Shown here piece after piece: positions 29,698 to 42,800 of a DNA stretch of 64,000 bases. The notes under the pieces were generated by a model that saw only the letters and a program-made list of their open reading frames with translations, had not been told where the DNA came from and did not search any database. The stretch comes from Kalmanozyma brasiliensis GHG001 (taxonomy: Eukaryota; Basidiomycota; Ustilaginomycetes; Ustilaginales). The number at the start of each line of letters is the position of its first letter. The first letter of the stretch is position 1. The position numbers were made by a program, and so were the translations under genes. The DNA lies in contig NW_015961981.1 in assembly GCF_000497045.1 (NCBI RefSeq), positions 684,401 through 748,400 of the forward strand. The letters are read 5' to 3'.

Positions 29698-32600
29698 GGC
29701 GAGGGGCGGCGGCAGAAGCTTTCTGCTGCTGCTCCGCTGAGCCGGATCGAAGGTGAGCGACGAAATGATGGGCGAAAGGGGTGTGATGGGTAGAGGTGAG
29801 GTGTCGTCGCAAGTGTGATTGAGTCAGAGAGAGAAGCAAGCGCTGACTGATGTGATATGCGCCGTCTTGTATAGCCAAGAAAAGAAGAGGAGCGCTGCGC
29901 AGAGATCCGACAGACTGGTCGGCTTGGCCGTCTCCCTGGGACTGCAACACCACCACCGGTGATGTGACGGGAGTGCGGATCGACCGGCAAACGATTCCGA
30001 AGCGTATCCGTCGGCTCGGTTCGCGCACAATGACAATCGGGCTTCTCGCCGAATCCACTCAATCTCGGCGCTGAAACGACCGAGATGAGATATGCGCAAA
30101 AAGCCAAGAGCTGCACCGAATGTGGGGGACCAGCCGAGGAGACGGGCGCTCGATAAAGCACAGTGGGATGCGCGGAATGAAGCGGTGACGACGAGCTGCA
30201 GAGAATGGTCGGCAAGTGGCTGAGAAAGTCAACTGACGCTCGACTGATGGTTCGAATGCGCTGCTTTATCGGCCAAAGCAAAGATGGATGAGAGCGAGAG
30301 AATGTGACTGTAGAAGAAAGGAAAGCTGATGGATGTGCAGCCACCAACCTTAAGTGACAGACGCCGAGATAGTTGTCTTTCGGAAGCGGACCGATGTGGA
30401 TGTGACAGGGCCAAGATATGCGTTCTGCACTTGCGGAAGTCGAGGTCGATGACCGATGATGGAGTTGGCCGCCAAGCTGACCGGTAATCCCGTTGACGCC
30501 CACGTCGGATCTCCGTAGCGAAGACGAGTCGAGGATCAGCAAGCGAATGTGGGAACAATGGATACCAGAGTTGCTGGTGGAGACGACGACGACGATGATG
30601 ATGATGATGATGGCCGGGAAGGAGGGGGAGGGTCGCTTAGTGCTCAGCCCGAAAGATGCTCATCGCGGTCGGCTTGCTTCCCGAACAAGACGGGGCGAGC
30701 TTGACGGATCATTGCCGAACCAAGCAAATCAGGCGGCAACATGCACAGATTGCCGGCTGAGACAAGCCCGTAGGAGAACCAAGACTCGGCCATTCTAGTG
30801 ACACCACCGCATCTCACTCGGCTGTACGTGGTGTGGGCGCACAGACGAGAGTGACATGCGATTCCACTCTATGCATGCGAAACAGAACAATGCCTTCCTT
30901 AGCCGACTCCAAGCCGCTTTTGCTCTCACCCAGGTCATCCCTGCATGTCGCTCCCTGACAGTGCGATGCGATGCAATGCAAGCATGCAAGCGATGCAACT
31001 CCCGTCGTGGTTCGCCTCAGCTGATCGTCGAATGTTCGCCGGCTCAACCTCCGAACCAACAGCCTCTCTTGACCGCATTCAATTCCGTCCTGCGTCGGCT
31101 TTGCATTTCCTGCGGACCGGCAGATGACGACAGAGGCTCATGCGTGGTTGTATGGCAACCGCCTCAGCCACCCATTCGACATGATCGGCCCTTTCCTTCA
31201 TCTTGATACAGGCACCAACCCACCGTAAAGCCGGTGGTCGAGCTTCCCGATATTGAAGCATCATGAACCGCGGTAGGCGGTAGCCAACATCGTTCTCCGT
31301 CTCTTCCGGCACACTGGAGCCCGCACGCGTGGCACCAAACGAGCGCAATTTCGATTTCCCAAGCGAGCTTCTCCTCCCACGGCACCCGACCGCGCCCTTT
31401 TCGGCATTTGGTCCTTAGCCGAGGCCACGAGCTTCCAATCCCCCTTGTTTGCCTGCGGTACCGAGTCCAAGTCACGACATACGGATGCTCGGGTCGCCAG
31501 CGATCGTCTGAGCTTTGCTCGAGCTTATCTCATGCCACTCCTTTTTGCCCGTTCTCCACGTCCTTGCGTCGGAGTCGATATCGGACCCCTTTCCCAGCCA
31601 CGACCAAATAAGACAGAACGAGGCCATCTCCAATGCACAGGGCAAACCCGAGCTTTCTTTGCGAAGTGTCGAATCCACATGTGCCCTTCTTGGTTGCCGA
31701 TCGCTGCGTTGTCTGGCCTTCTACTGCGGTCGAGCCGCAACAATGCGCCTCTTTGCTCACGTCGATGCGGGAATCTCTTTCGAGCGCGCATGCAAGCCTG
31801 CTCCGATCCGTTCGGCGCGCCAAATAGTCACTTTCATGCGTTCGATCCATGGTCGACGCAGACCGCTCCATTGTTCCGCGGAAACAATGTCGGAAGAGCC
31901 AATCGTCCATGCCTGCAGAGAACATCCCCGAGAACCATCATGCCTCCCAGCACATGGCTCCAATTGTGCGTCACCACCAGCTCCCACGAGATGACGACAA
32001 CCATGCGCTTCTCGGATGTTGTTGCACCACGCAGGCCGATCCAATGAGAGCCTCTCGGGTAATCATCTCGTAGTCCAACGCGAGAGCCGCCCATCTCCAT
32101 TGTTTCCCTTTGAGCATCCTGCATCGCCTCCTGTCCGGAAGTCGGCGAAGAGCGAGGCCACCGACCGGTCAACCTGCGACCATCCAGACCGAGCAGGCCC
32201 GCACGTCAGCAACTAATCAGATTCGAACGCAACCCCTGAGGCGAGGCGATAGATAGCCGCGGTCGCCATCGGAGTTTCAAACACGACCACATGGAGAGTT
32301 TAAATCGAATGGCGCGGCTGAGTGTGTCACGACAGCCTGTCACGCTTCGCTTAGTCCTCCTGCCAATCGCCCTTTCTCGCGTGGCATTGACGACCTCTTT
32401 CACGTCGAACTCGCCCTCTTGCACGCCCCATCCATCGTTTGACATAAGGCCGAGCTCCATCGTTTGGCAATCGAGCTTCTGTCGCGGCGAGCGATATCTG
32501 ATAGGAGCGAGTACCCGACCAAGCGTGCTCTCTCGTGCCTGGCGGGCGAGGTTGACCGGCTATCACGGGAGTCGGAATTGGCCGAGGTCGTGACACCATC

Positions 32601-33216
32601 ACCATGCAAACTTGGGTGCGGTTCATCAAGCGACCGAGCAAGCCGCATCCAAATGTCTCGCCTCCTCGCTCATGTGCCATGTCGGCCTCTTGCGTTCCGG
32701 TCGGAGACGTTGCTTTCATGCAGACCCCGCTCAATTTATCGCCGCCTGACCGACTTCCTGGCTCCAACACCACGCATGCATGTCACTCACTGCAATGAGA
32801 AAAAGAGCCGTCCCTCGCTTGGTAGATCCTGTTTGTTTGGTCATCCTGGAAGGGCCGGCTACTGTTGCTCGCATCATGAGGCTCGGCTGAAGAGACAACT
32901 TGCCCTCGCTTAGCCAAGCGCGGCGTTCATGTTGCAACGTGGCGAATCGCGTGGTTTTGGTCACCCTCGGCGTCTTTGGCTTTGTATCTGGGGCATCGGT
33001 GATCCCGCGACCTGGCTGGAAGGGAACGCGACCTCGGTCCGCGTTCGTTCTGCTTGGCAGTCGACATTCAGTGATGTGCACAGTCTAAAGTCTTCCACGC
33101 CATTGACCTCGTCTCATGGCTCTTTGCCTTCGGTTTCTCAGAGCACGTGATCTTCGATGTAAAGACACAGAAACCGAGTTGACATTGAATCAGGAGAAGT
33201 ACACGAGCTTGAGAAG
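29698..33216. other. 3.5-kb ORF-poor region upstream of the Zn2Cys6 gene
   Basis: I find no supportable gene. It holds a GAC/GAT microsatellite, several overlapping mediocre frames on both strands (for example 29550-30542 minus, 31445-32047 plus) with no recognisable domain, and GCATGCAA-rich strings near 30970. A long promoter with a long leader for the regulator, or an unannotated non-coding RNA, would both fit. Confidence 0.4.
30582..30612. repeat. GAC/GAT microsatellite
   Basis: Four GAC triplets run into about six GAT triplets in non-coding DNA upstream of the Zn2Cys6 gene. Confidence 0.8.
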
Positions 33217-34146
33217 CTAGTCATCGCACGGGAAAGGGGAGGCCAAGCTGCCGGGCTGACCATCTGGCACACTGGCTCGGCCACGCCCGGCCGACTTCTT
33301 CGCGTTCGTCGCCCTGATCGTCCGAACACCCCTCGTGTCTGCGGTCCACAATTTGTCCAACTGGGCCGCAAACTGCATCACCGCGTCAAATGAGCAGTGC
33401 GCGTCCTCGGAGACAATCTCGTACGATGCATCGCGATCGAAGAGCAGTACCGCATCGTTGATGGCGTTGAGTGCGACCGATTGGACGAAGAGGATGGTGC
33501 GAGGATGCTTGCCGATGCGGCGGTCACGGTATAGGGGCGAGGTGCTGGGGACGCGGAGGGGTACGGTCAGGTCGGACGAGAGCTGCAGCAGACCAATCTT
33601 GACATCCGGTCCATCTTGTTGCAGGGTACCCTCGAGACAGCCGACGAAGGACAGGCGATGCGGGTGAAGCACCGACGGATGGCGCTTGGCCAAGGCAATG
33701 GGCGCGTTGACGCGCTCGTGCGTGATCGAAGTGCCCAACAGTCGCGAACAGCCGTGTCGATGCGGACAGCATTGCTCCGTTGCCATCGTTGAATGCTCTG
33801 TAAGTGGGATGTGGAGTTCAGAGGCACGAAAGGGCAACAGTCAGTCACAATCCTAGCCAAAGCCCCCAGCAAGTCAACGTGCACAACGATGGAGCTCACC
33901 CGTTCTTGCACCAAGGAGAGCACGCACGATAGCATCGCCGAATCGCACTGGCATCGTGAAGAGGAAAGATGCTGTTGCGGCGACATCAGGAGGCGCGACT
34001 TCTCGGAAACCATGGTAGACGGAGCTCATGAGGAGGGCGGCGGCGCCCGTGAGGGTAACGAAGATGACGGTGACGGCAAAGAACCGCAGCAGAAGCGCAA
34101 CGGTCATGTCCATGATCCAATCTGCCATCAACTCGAAGAACGGCAT
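33217..34146 (-). CDS. unknown protein with N-terminal membrane segment (2 exons)
   Basis: I do not recognise this gene. Proposed exons are 34146-33900 and 33797-33217 (GTGAGC...CAG), giving 275 residues. The N-terminus holds one strong hydrophobic helix (about residues 14-41, VALLLRFFAVTVIFVTLTG and onward) and a weaker one at about 50-70. The rest is soluble, with a CCPHRHGC cluster just after the splice, a LQLSSDLTVPLRV segment and a Lys/Arg/Pro tail. Support for a real gene comes from frame-preserving splice sites, a TATATAAG box 85 nt upstream of the ATG, and coherent composition in the second exon. Without the intron, the second exon could start at an internal ATG (MATEQ). The function cannot be guessed. 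Confidence 0.6.
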
Positions 34147-35298
34147 GTTGAGTCTGGCTGAGGAGGAGAGCAATGCGACTGATGCTGTGAGAGTAAGATA
34201 GAGGGAACGAGGAGGATCCTTTCACGAGCTTATATAACTAAGGTATGGCGGACACGAGGTGCGGAAGACAAAGGATGTTCGTTCCGCACTCGTCGATCAT
34301 AAAGGTCTTCATCGATTGTCGCCAAGCGTCCGACCAAAAGCAGCGAACCCATCAAACCTTGTTTGTGCAGCCTTTGCCGATGCCAAGGCTCGATCTCGGA
34401 GCATGTCGGCGTCAAGCTTTGTTTGCTTCGATCTCGCGACGGTGATGAGCAGGTTGACACTTGAAGCCTGAGCAAAAGCTTCGCTCATCCTGACTATTCG
34501 AGACACATCACCTCGTACGAGCCCAAGTTGAAAGTTAGCGACCGTTGCCGGCCCTCATCATGGACGGATTGGTCTTGCTTAAGCTCGGTGCCAAGTTCTT
34601 TCTGTCAAAAGCCTCATCAAGCCTATTGCCACCAAATGACTGCACCTCTGCCGACTCGCTGAACCGTACGCTTATTTGATCCATCCAGACGCGGCGCGAT
34701 CTTGCACAGACCAATCGGCACTATCGGAAGTCCAGGCGACGATCGCAAACGTATATGATTGCGAAGTGAACCTTAAATGATTCCACGATGTGACTGGTCT
34801 TCGTTCTCTTGAGATCGAGGTCACTGTGTGTGCAGCCGCGGCAACAGGGAAGGATCCACGCCTGTGGGACTGAACCCACCGAAAAGCCGACCCTCAATTT
34901 GTTTCCCACTTGGTCCCGCCCTGTATGAGCTTCGGGCCGAGGTCCGACTACAGTCCACTGACGGTGTCGTTATGGCGATGCGGCTCTCGCCTGTGTCTGA
35001 CCGACGTCGTCAGGCCGGTCAGCGCTATGGCCCAAGTGGTGAGGGACGTCGCGAGCACTGTTGCGGCTCGGCGAGCGGTCCGAACAGGCCAAATGAGGCT
35101 CACGATCACCCACGTTGCCACTCATCCACGGTCCAGGAACCGGCTTGCAGCAAATCGAGGACCCACAACTCATTTGTCGAGTCAATGTTTGCGTCAACCG
35201 GAGAATGCTTCCTTACAAAAGACTGTCCTTAGGATCTGCACGGCTACCTTTGCTATCATGACATCGACCTGCGCCCCGATCTCAGCATCCTTGACGAC
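34147..35298. other. divergent promoter region (unknown protein / OPT)
   Basis: 1.15 kb between two start codons. A TATA box for the minus-strand gene is listed separately. No additional gene is supported. Confidence 0.45.
34229..34236 (-). promoter_or_regulatory. TATATAAG box
   Basis: TATATAAG on the minus strand lies about 85 nt upstream of the start codon at 34146 and is the best core promoter candidate for the unknown protein. Confidence 0.5.
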
Positions 35299-38226
35299 AT
35301 GACAAGACCAAAGACGGCGACCCTTCGTCCTTCGACCTCTGGCGGTCGGATCGATCCGACAGTCGGCCAGACAGCATCCCGAGCTCCGCAAAACGAGCAG
35401 ACTCCCACGACGGATGACAAAGAAATTCTCTATTCGTCGAGCGATTCCACCTACGAGGGTGACAGCGACGACAATGATCGGGATCAACAGCATCATCAAG
35501 CCACAGACGAAGATGACGACGTTTTTGCTTTTGCTCCTCCTGGTCTCGGCATTCCAGCGATTCAGGTTGTCCCGGCACCGTCGAGCTTGCCAGCGCCCCC
35601 GCCTCCCGCTTTCAGCAACATCGAACATCCGGCCGAGGATCAGCGCAAAAGTATCCTCTGTGACGATCAACAAAACGCCGCCGTCAACGACGGCAGAGCC
35701 AACCTCGTGCACGTGCAAGAGCCGACGCACGAGGCTCCAGACGCTGTCGAGCAGCAGACGAATCGACCTATTCAGCGCTCCACCTCGATCAAGTGGGGTC
35801 CTTCGACGCACGAAGGTGGCGGCGGCGTAGGCGATGGCTCTGGCTCTGGCAAACATCGTGACTTGCCCGGCTCTCCGGCCTCCTCGACGTGGCATGACGG
35901 CGCTGCCTGCAGCAATCAAGCCGGCACCACGACTCCTACTTCAGACAGTGCCGACTTGCTTCGTATGCGGTCGCAGCCCTTCTCGCGTCGTGTCGAGCTC
36001 GAGCTGGAAGAAGAAGAAGACTCGCCCTACCCCGAAGTGCGCGCGTCCGTGTCCAACGTCGACGACCCTTCCATGCCAGCCATCACTTTCCGCTCGATCG
36101 TGTTCGGGCTGACTCTGTCCGCCTTTGCGTCGGCGGTCAACACGTTTCTCTCGCAGCGCAATCCTCCTATGCAGATCGCCGGCATCATTATCCAGATTCT
36201 CGTCCATCCGATCGGCATGCTCTTGGCAAAGGTCCTTCCCATTCGATCGTTTCGCATCAAGTTGCCGAAACTGCGAAGAGACCGAAGCGGCAAGCGCAGA
36301 ACCACGTCGCACACCTGGTCGGTCAACCCGGGACCGTGGAACATCAAGGAGCACACCGTCGTCATGGTCGCCACCACGACGGGCCTCAATCCTTCCTACT
36401 CGTTGTCGTTGCTCCTAGCGCAAGACCTGCCCCTGTTCTGGGATGATCGGCGTCCATTCCTGTACGGCTTCCTTTCGATTTCGGCGACGCAGCTGATCGG
36501 TCTCGCGCTGACCGGCTTTGTGCGCCAGGTCCTTGTCGAACCAGCGTCGATGGTCTGGCCGCAAAACCTAGCCGTTTCGACCGTGCTGAACACCCTTCAT
36601 GCCGATGAGGATTCCATCCCGCGTCGAGGCCAACGCCAGATGTCCCGTCTCGCCTTCTTCAACCTGGTCTCGCTCGTCGCCTTTGTCGTCTACCTCTTCC
36701 CCGGCTACCTCGCCATCTCGCTCTCGGTGTTCAACTGGGTCTGTTGGATCTGGCCGAACAATGTGCCTGTCAACGTCGTCTTTGGCACTGCGAGCGGGTT
36801 GGGTGCGAGCGTGTTGACGTTCGACTGGACGCAGGTGACCTATCTGAGTTCGCCGCTGGTGGCGCCTTGGTGGGCGCAGGTCAACCTGTTTGCCGGGTTC
36901 GTGGCGGGCATTTGGATCGCTGCGCCGATCTTATACTTTACCAACGCGCTGCACACCGCCTATCTACCGATCTTGTCGGGGGCCAGCTTCGACCGCTTCG
37001 GCCAGCATTACAACGTCACCCTCGTCTCGCCCGATCGCCACACGCTGCTCGAGGAGGCTTACGAGGGCTATTCGCAGGTGTACATCTCTGCAGGGCTGAT
37101 CGTCACCTACTTTGGCGGGTTTGCGGCCATCACTACGACGATTGTCCACACAGCGCTGTACCATGGCCGGTTCGTATGGGGGAGGATGCGATCGAATAGG
37201 GGCTTGCCGGACGATGTGCATGCGCGATTGATGCGGCGATATGCTGGCGTTCCCTTGCTCTGGCACGCCGTGCTGCTGATCGCCGGTCTCGCCATGTCGG
37301 TCTGTCTGGCGACTGCTTACGGCACAGGGCTACCCATCTGGGCGTTGTGCCTGGCCATCCTCATCCCTATCATCTACATCATTCCGCTGGGCTTCATCTT
37401 TGCCACGAGTGGCTACCCGCCCGGCGTCAACCTCGTCTCGGAGCTGCTTGCCTCGTGGGTCCTTCCCGGCAGACCGCTGCCGGTGATGATGTTCAAAGCG
37501 ATCGGCCAGCAGACGCTCTCGTTCGCGCTGCTGTTCGCGCAGGATCAGAAGCTGGCGCACTACATGAAGGTGGCGCCTCAACCGATCTTTCTCGTCCAGG
37601 TGCTCTCGATCCTCGTCAACAGCGTCGTGCAGATGCTGACGAAGAACTTTATGCGGGACCACATCGTCGATCTGTGCGATCCGGATCAGCCGCAGTACTT
37701 CACGTGTCCGGGCGTCAACCTCTTCTACACCGCCTCGGTGCTGTGGGGTGCCATCGGAGTGGAGCGCAGCTTTGGGCCTACGTCGCCCTACCGTCCGCTG
37801 TTCTTCGGTCTGCTCGTGGGCGCTGTTGTGCCGGTCGTGACGTGGTTTGCGTCGAGAAAGCTAAAGTGGTCGTGGACAAAGCTCATTGCGACCCCAATCT
37901 TCTTTGGCGGCATGAGCATGGCACCGCCTGCATCAGGGATCAACTTTACCTCGGCCATCGTCGTCGGCTTCGTGTTCCAATACTGGATGCGACGACACCG
38001 CGTGGGCTGGTGGGCGAGGTACAACTTTGTGCTGGCGGGTGCGCTGGATTTCGGCACGCTGCTGTCGTGCATGATGATCTACTTTGTGCTGCAGCTGCCG
38101 AAGGACGGGGCGTTGGAGTTGGAGTGGTGGGGGAATACGGTGTTTATGGACACGGCGGATGCCAACGAGGTGCCGCTGCTCCAGGTGCCGGATGAAGGCT
38201 TTGCGCCGGCCCCAGGGGCGGCGTAG
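35299..38226 (+). CDS. oligopeptide transporter, OPT family
   Basis: This 975-residue polytopic plasma-membrane protein of the OPT family imports small peptides or modified peptides such as glutathione with protons. The N-terminal 250 residues are hydrophilic, with acidic clusters and Ser/Thr-rich stretches. From about residue 255 at least a dozen hydrophobic helices follow. The OPT hallmark NPGPWNIKEHTVV is present after the first helices, as are later blocks typical of the family (KYMKVAP-like HYMKVAPQPIFLVQ, FTCPGVNLFYTASVLWGAIG, GGMSMAPPASGINFTSAIVVGF, and RRHRVGWWARYNFVLAGALDFG, cited as landmarks). The start at 35299 is the first ATG, and the gene is a single exon. The tail is short and Ala/Pro-rich. 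The substrate is not predictable. Confidence 0.9.
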   Translation: MTRPKTATLRPSTSGGRIDPTVGQTASRAPQNEQTPTTDDKEILYSSSDSTYEGDSDDNDRDQQHHQATDEDDDVFAFAPPGLGIPAIQVVPAPSSLPAPPPPAFSNIEHPAEDQRKSILCDDQQNAAVNDGRANLVHVQEPTHEAPDAVEQQTNRPIQRSTSIKWGPSTHEGGGGVGDGSGSGKHRDLPGSPASSTWHDGAACSNQAGTTTPTSDSADLLRMRSQPFSRRVELELEEEEDSPYPEVRASVSNVDDPSMPAITFRSIVFGLTLSAFASAVNTFLSQRNPPMQIAGIIIQILVHPIGMLLAKVLPIRSFRIKLPKLRRDRSGKRRTTSHTWSVNPGPWNIKEHTVVMVATTTGLNPSYSLSLLLAQDLPLFWDDRRPFLYGFLSISATQLIGLALTGFVRQVLVEPASMVWPQNLAVSTVLNTLHADEDSIPRRGQRQMSRLAFFNLVSLVAFVVYLFPGYLAISLSVFNWVCWIWPNNVPVNVVFGTASGLGASVLTFDWTQVTYLSSPLVAPWWAQVNLFAGFVAGIWIAAPILYFTNALHTAYLPILSGASFDRFGQHYNVTLVSPDRHTLLEEAYEGYSQVYISAGLIVTYFGGFAAITTTIVHTALYHGRFVWGRMRSNRGLPDDVHARLMRRYAGVPLLWHAVLLIAGLAMSVCLATAYGTGLPIWALCLAILIPIIYIIPLGFIFATSGYPPGVNLVSELLASWVLPGRPLPVMMFKAIGQQTLSFALLFAQDQKLAHYMKVAPQPIFLVQVLSILVNSVVQMLTKNFMRDHIVDLCDPDQPQYFTCPGVNLFYTASVLWGAIGVERSFGPTSPYRPLFFGLLVGAVVPVVTWFASRKLKWSWTKLIATPIFFGGMSMAPPASGINFTSAIVVGFVFQYWMRRHRVGWWARYNFVLAGALDFGTLLSCMMIYFVLQLPKDGALELEWWGNTVFMDTADANEVPLLQVPDEGFAPAPGAA

Positions 38227-38439
38227 GGCTATGTGTATGCGTTGCCGTGAGCCATTATTTCGACGCTTCCATGCGTGTCAGCCGTGTGCGCAAATAGTCA
38301 GGGTAGTTTCTGCTGTCGAGTCAGTAATCGGTGAGCGGGACGAGTCGATTGCGAAGATGTCGAGATACAAGTACAGATGATGTGGAGCGCCCTCGTGAAG
38401 GCGTCTGTTTCGGTGTGGTGTCAATGCGATGAGTCGGAA

Positions 38440-38802
38440 TCACTTGTTCTTGGTGAGCCTGTATCGGAAAGGTTTCCTTGTTGGTGCAAACTCGCCGAGC
38501 TTGTGTCCGACCATCTCTTCGGTGACGGTCAATGGGATGTGGTGCTTGCCGTTGTGCACGAGGAACTTGAGGCCGACAAAGTTGGGCAAGATGGTGCAGC
38601 TCCTTGCGTTGGTACGGATGGCGGTGTTGTTCTTGAGCGCCTCGGCGAGGTTGGGGAATGCAACGAAAAAAGGGCCTGTCGCGATGAAGCGAAGAAGAAT
38701 GATGTCAGCTTCTTGTCACTCGCGATGCTCTGTCTTGAGCTATAAACGCGCCAACCTACCCTTCCACGCAGAGCGTGACCTGAGTATTGATGTTGATAGC
38801 AT
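38440..38802 (-). CDS. mitochondrial ribosomal protein uS19m (Rsm19) (2 exons)
   Basis: This 92-residue small-subunit mitochondrial ribosomal protein lies at the head of the 30S-like particle near uS13. Proposed exons are 38802-38760 (14 codons plus one base) and 38675-38440; the intron is GTAGGT...CAG and the joined codon is Gly. The protein begins [19 protein letters not shown], where SxWKGPF is the S19 signature. It continues with [14 protein letters not shown] (R-S-x-T-I-x-P-x-F-V-G), [27 protein letters not shown] (landmarks [13 protein letters not shown]) and ends in the basic RLTKNK. This is too short for a cytosolic S15-type homologue and fits bacterial/mitochondrial S19. The tiny first exon makes it easy to miss. 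Confidence 0.92.
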
Positions 38803-40886
<2,084 letters not shown>

Positions 40887-41373
40887 GCGAACTCTGTGAT
40901 GTGCTCTTGTTTCCCATCTTTGCATTGAATCATCTTATCCGTACCTGTGCTGTTTTCGGGGTTGTGTGAACCGCAAGAGCGAGGCAGGGCGGTGCGTGCT
41001 GCACGTCGTTGGTCGATCGACGAGCTGGGCAAGTGTTCGTGAATCGCACGCGGTTGTCGGTTGTCGCTGCGACCAAGGATCGTGACGGGTGCTGTCGATG
41101 TGAGTTGGTTGCACGGCTGCCTGGTGCGGCGGGTCGACAGTGTCGCCCTTCCATGCGCTCCACGGCCTAACGATGCGTTGTGCCACCTGAAGCTGACCGT
41201 GACTCCCGTCGTGACTGCCGTTGTGAGCTCTGCTGGTCGTTGCTGGGTCGGAAGTCATGGCGATGTACAAAGTCGAAGCGGTCCTCGCACGCTGCTGCTT
41301 CAGGCAAGGCAGCCGCCGATCCAGTCGATCCACGCACATCCCCGATTCGCGTAACCACTCTTTGCATTTCTAT
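40887..41373. other. convergent intergenic region
   Basis: 487 nt between DAHP synthase and CBP4 stop codons. No gene is seen. Confidence 0.5.
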
Positions 41374-42212
41374 CTAGATGCGAGGCGGCGGCGTCGAGTT
41401 TCTGTACTTTGCGCCTTCGGCCCACACGGGCGCTGTGTCGTCCTGCTCCTTGGCCCTCTGTTACATCGTCGGCGTCGCAACGAGGGAAAGGTGGTCAATA
41501 GATCGGACGAGAAAGAGCGGGTGCGGGGGGACAGTCGAGACTCACCTTGAGCTGCTCGGCGTACGCCGCTTTGCGAGAGGCTGCCAATCGCTGGGCGTCG
41601 ACTTGGCGCTTGAGATCGGGTGAAAGGGCCTGTTGTGTGCGCCGCGATAGCCGTGTGAGGAAGCGACGTCAAAGGAATAGGATCGCCGACATCCGGGGGA
41701 TGCAGGGTGCAGGGTGCATCGTTGCAATGCCGTGTAGAAAGAAGTCGAGATGAGAGCAAACCAGACCGTCGTGTCGTCAAAGGGCATTCGGAGTGTGCCA
41801 TGAAAGGAAGCGTCGAGGTGGCGTTGATGCAGCAAGGTCGTGAAAGGGAAAGGCGCAAGAAGAAAGGAGGGACAAAGCGATTGTAAGCGTGGAAGCCCAA
41901 GCGTCAAAGGAGCGGCGCTACATGTGCCCCTTTGCGTGGGCGCAGAAGCAACGCCGTCAAAGGGAAGCGCAGGTGCGCAAAACGTACATCGTAGAACTGC
42001 TGATCCGTCGGAGTGGTTGCTGTCGAATGTCAAAGGGATGCAGAGCGTGGAACGCATGGGGTCAGCGACGACAAAGCGTAGCAGGCGCCGTCAAAGGAAG
42101 CGCGCTCCGGCGGAAGCAACTCCGAAAGGGACGTACCTTTCATGATGGCGTATCCGATGGCGATTGTAACCGCGCCTCCGAAAAGCGCTCTCGGCCAAGG
42201 CGACCCCGACAT
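41374..42212 (-). CDS. Cbp4-like cytochrome bc1 assembly factor (4 exons, one 32-nt)
   Basis: This 91-residue inner-mitochondrial-membrane protein resembles Cbp4, needed with Cbp3/Cbp6 to assemble cytochrome b into complex III. Proposed exons are 42212-42137, 42019-41988 (only 32 nt), 41629-41546 and 41457-41374. Donors are GTACGT, GTACGT and GTGAGT, acceptors all CAG, and the phases fit. The N-terminus WPRALFGGAVTIAIGYAIMK is the single membrane helix. It is followed by the family's ATTPTDQQFYDALSPDLKR block, a basic helical region, and DDTAPVWAEGAKY near the end, as in Cbp4. Introns 1 and 2 take up most of the gene and are packed with CAAAGG motifs, listed separately. The second intron (358 nt) is long for this genome. 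Confidence 0.85.
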
Positions 42213-42594
42213 AATTGCGCGGTCGATGAAAGGGAAGCTAAAAGGGAAGGTGTGGTGGGAGGAAAGGAAAAGGATTCGGATGCTTTGTTGCCGGGCGAGC
42301 GGGTCTGAGAAAGTTCGGCAAAGGGTCTAGTTTGCGGACAAGGCGCGGGTTGATGCTCGACAAAGGCAAGATTCGTATCCGTCGGAAGCGGTTGCAGTTC
42401 AACCGAGGTGTTGCTGCAAGGTTGTGGTGGGTTGAGGGTACCAATGCGGTGTCAGGGGTAGTCGATTGTCGAAGACGAACAAAGAGCGGTCCCCTTTGTG
42501 ATTCGTGCAGGTGGTTGTGTGGGAGCGACATCAAAGGGGAGCTCTGCAGCAAAAAGCAAGCAAGTCTATCGACTGCAACTCAACCGCCCTTTGT
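41669..42594. repeat. dispersed array of CAAAGG/GAAAGG motifs in CBP4 introns and upstream
   Basis: About seventeen copies of a (T/A/G)(C/G)AAAGG core lie within 925 nt, mostly on the plus strand. Examples of the longer form TCAAAGGGA are at 41957-41965 and 42030-42038, and TGAAAGGGA at 41841-41849 and 42227-42235. Others are at 41669, 41777, 41801, 41904, 42091, 42123, 42239, 42318, 42360 and 42531, with reverse copies at 42491-42499 and 42586-42594. The spacing is irregular. They are similar to, but not exact copies of, the pheromone response element ACAAAGGGA. Confidence 0.7.
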
Positions 42595-42800
42595 TCCAAA
42601 AACCACACGAGAGCCTACGCTGAGCCTTTTGGTCAGCAGGCCCATGTGGAGGAATTGAATTCTCAAGATGTTAGCGCTGCTATCCCTCACCTGCTGATTT
42701 TGAGAGCCAAGGCTCGACTTCTCAGCCCGGTGTGTGTCCTCCCCCATCTTCTCACCCTGCACGATGTGTAGGCTTGATGCCAATCAGGGACTTGCTTGCA
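42213..42800. other. intergenic region between CBP4 and the pantoate ligase gene
   Basis: 588 nt upstream of CBP4 and downstream of the ligase gene. It is rich in the CAAAGG motifs noted above. No gene is seen. Confidence 0.5.

Noticed and set aside
29550..30542. 330-codon minus-strand open frame upstream of the zinc-cluster gene
   Set aside because: It overlaps the start of the zinc-cluster exon in another frame and has no domain; it is probably leader or promoter sequence.
31445..32047. 200-codon plus-strand frame in the empty interval
   Set aside because: Equally long frames overlap it on the other strand, and it has no domain, good start context or splice partner.
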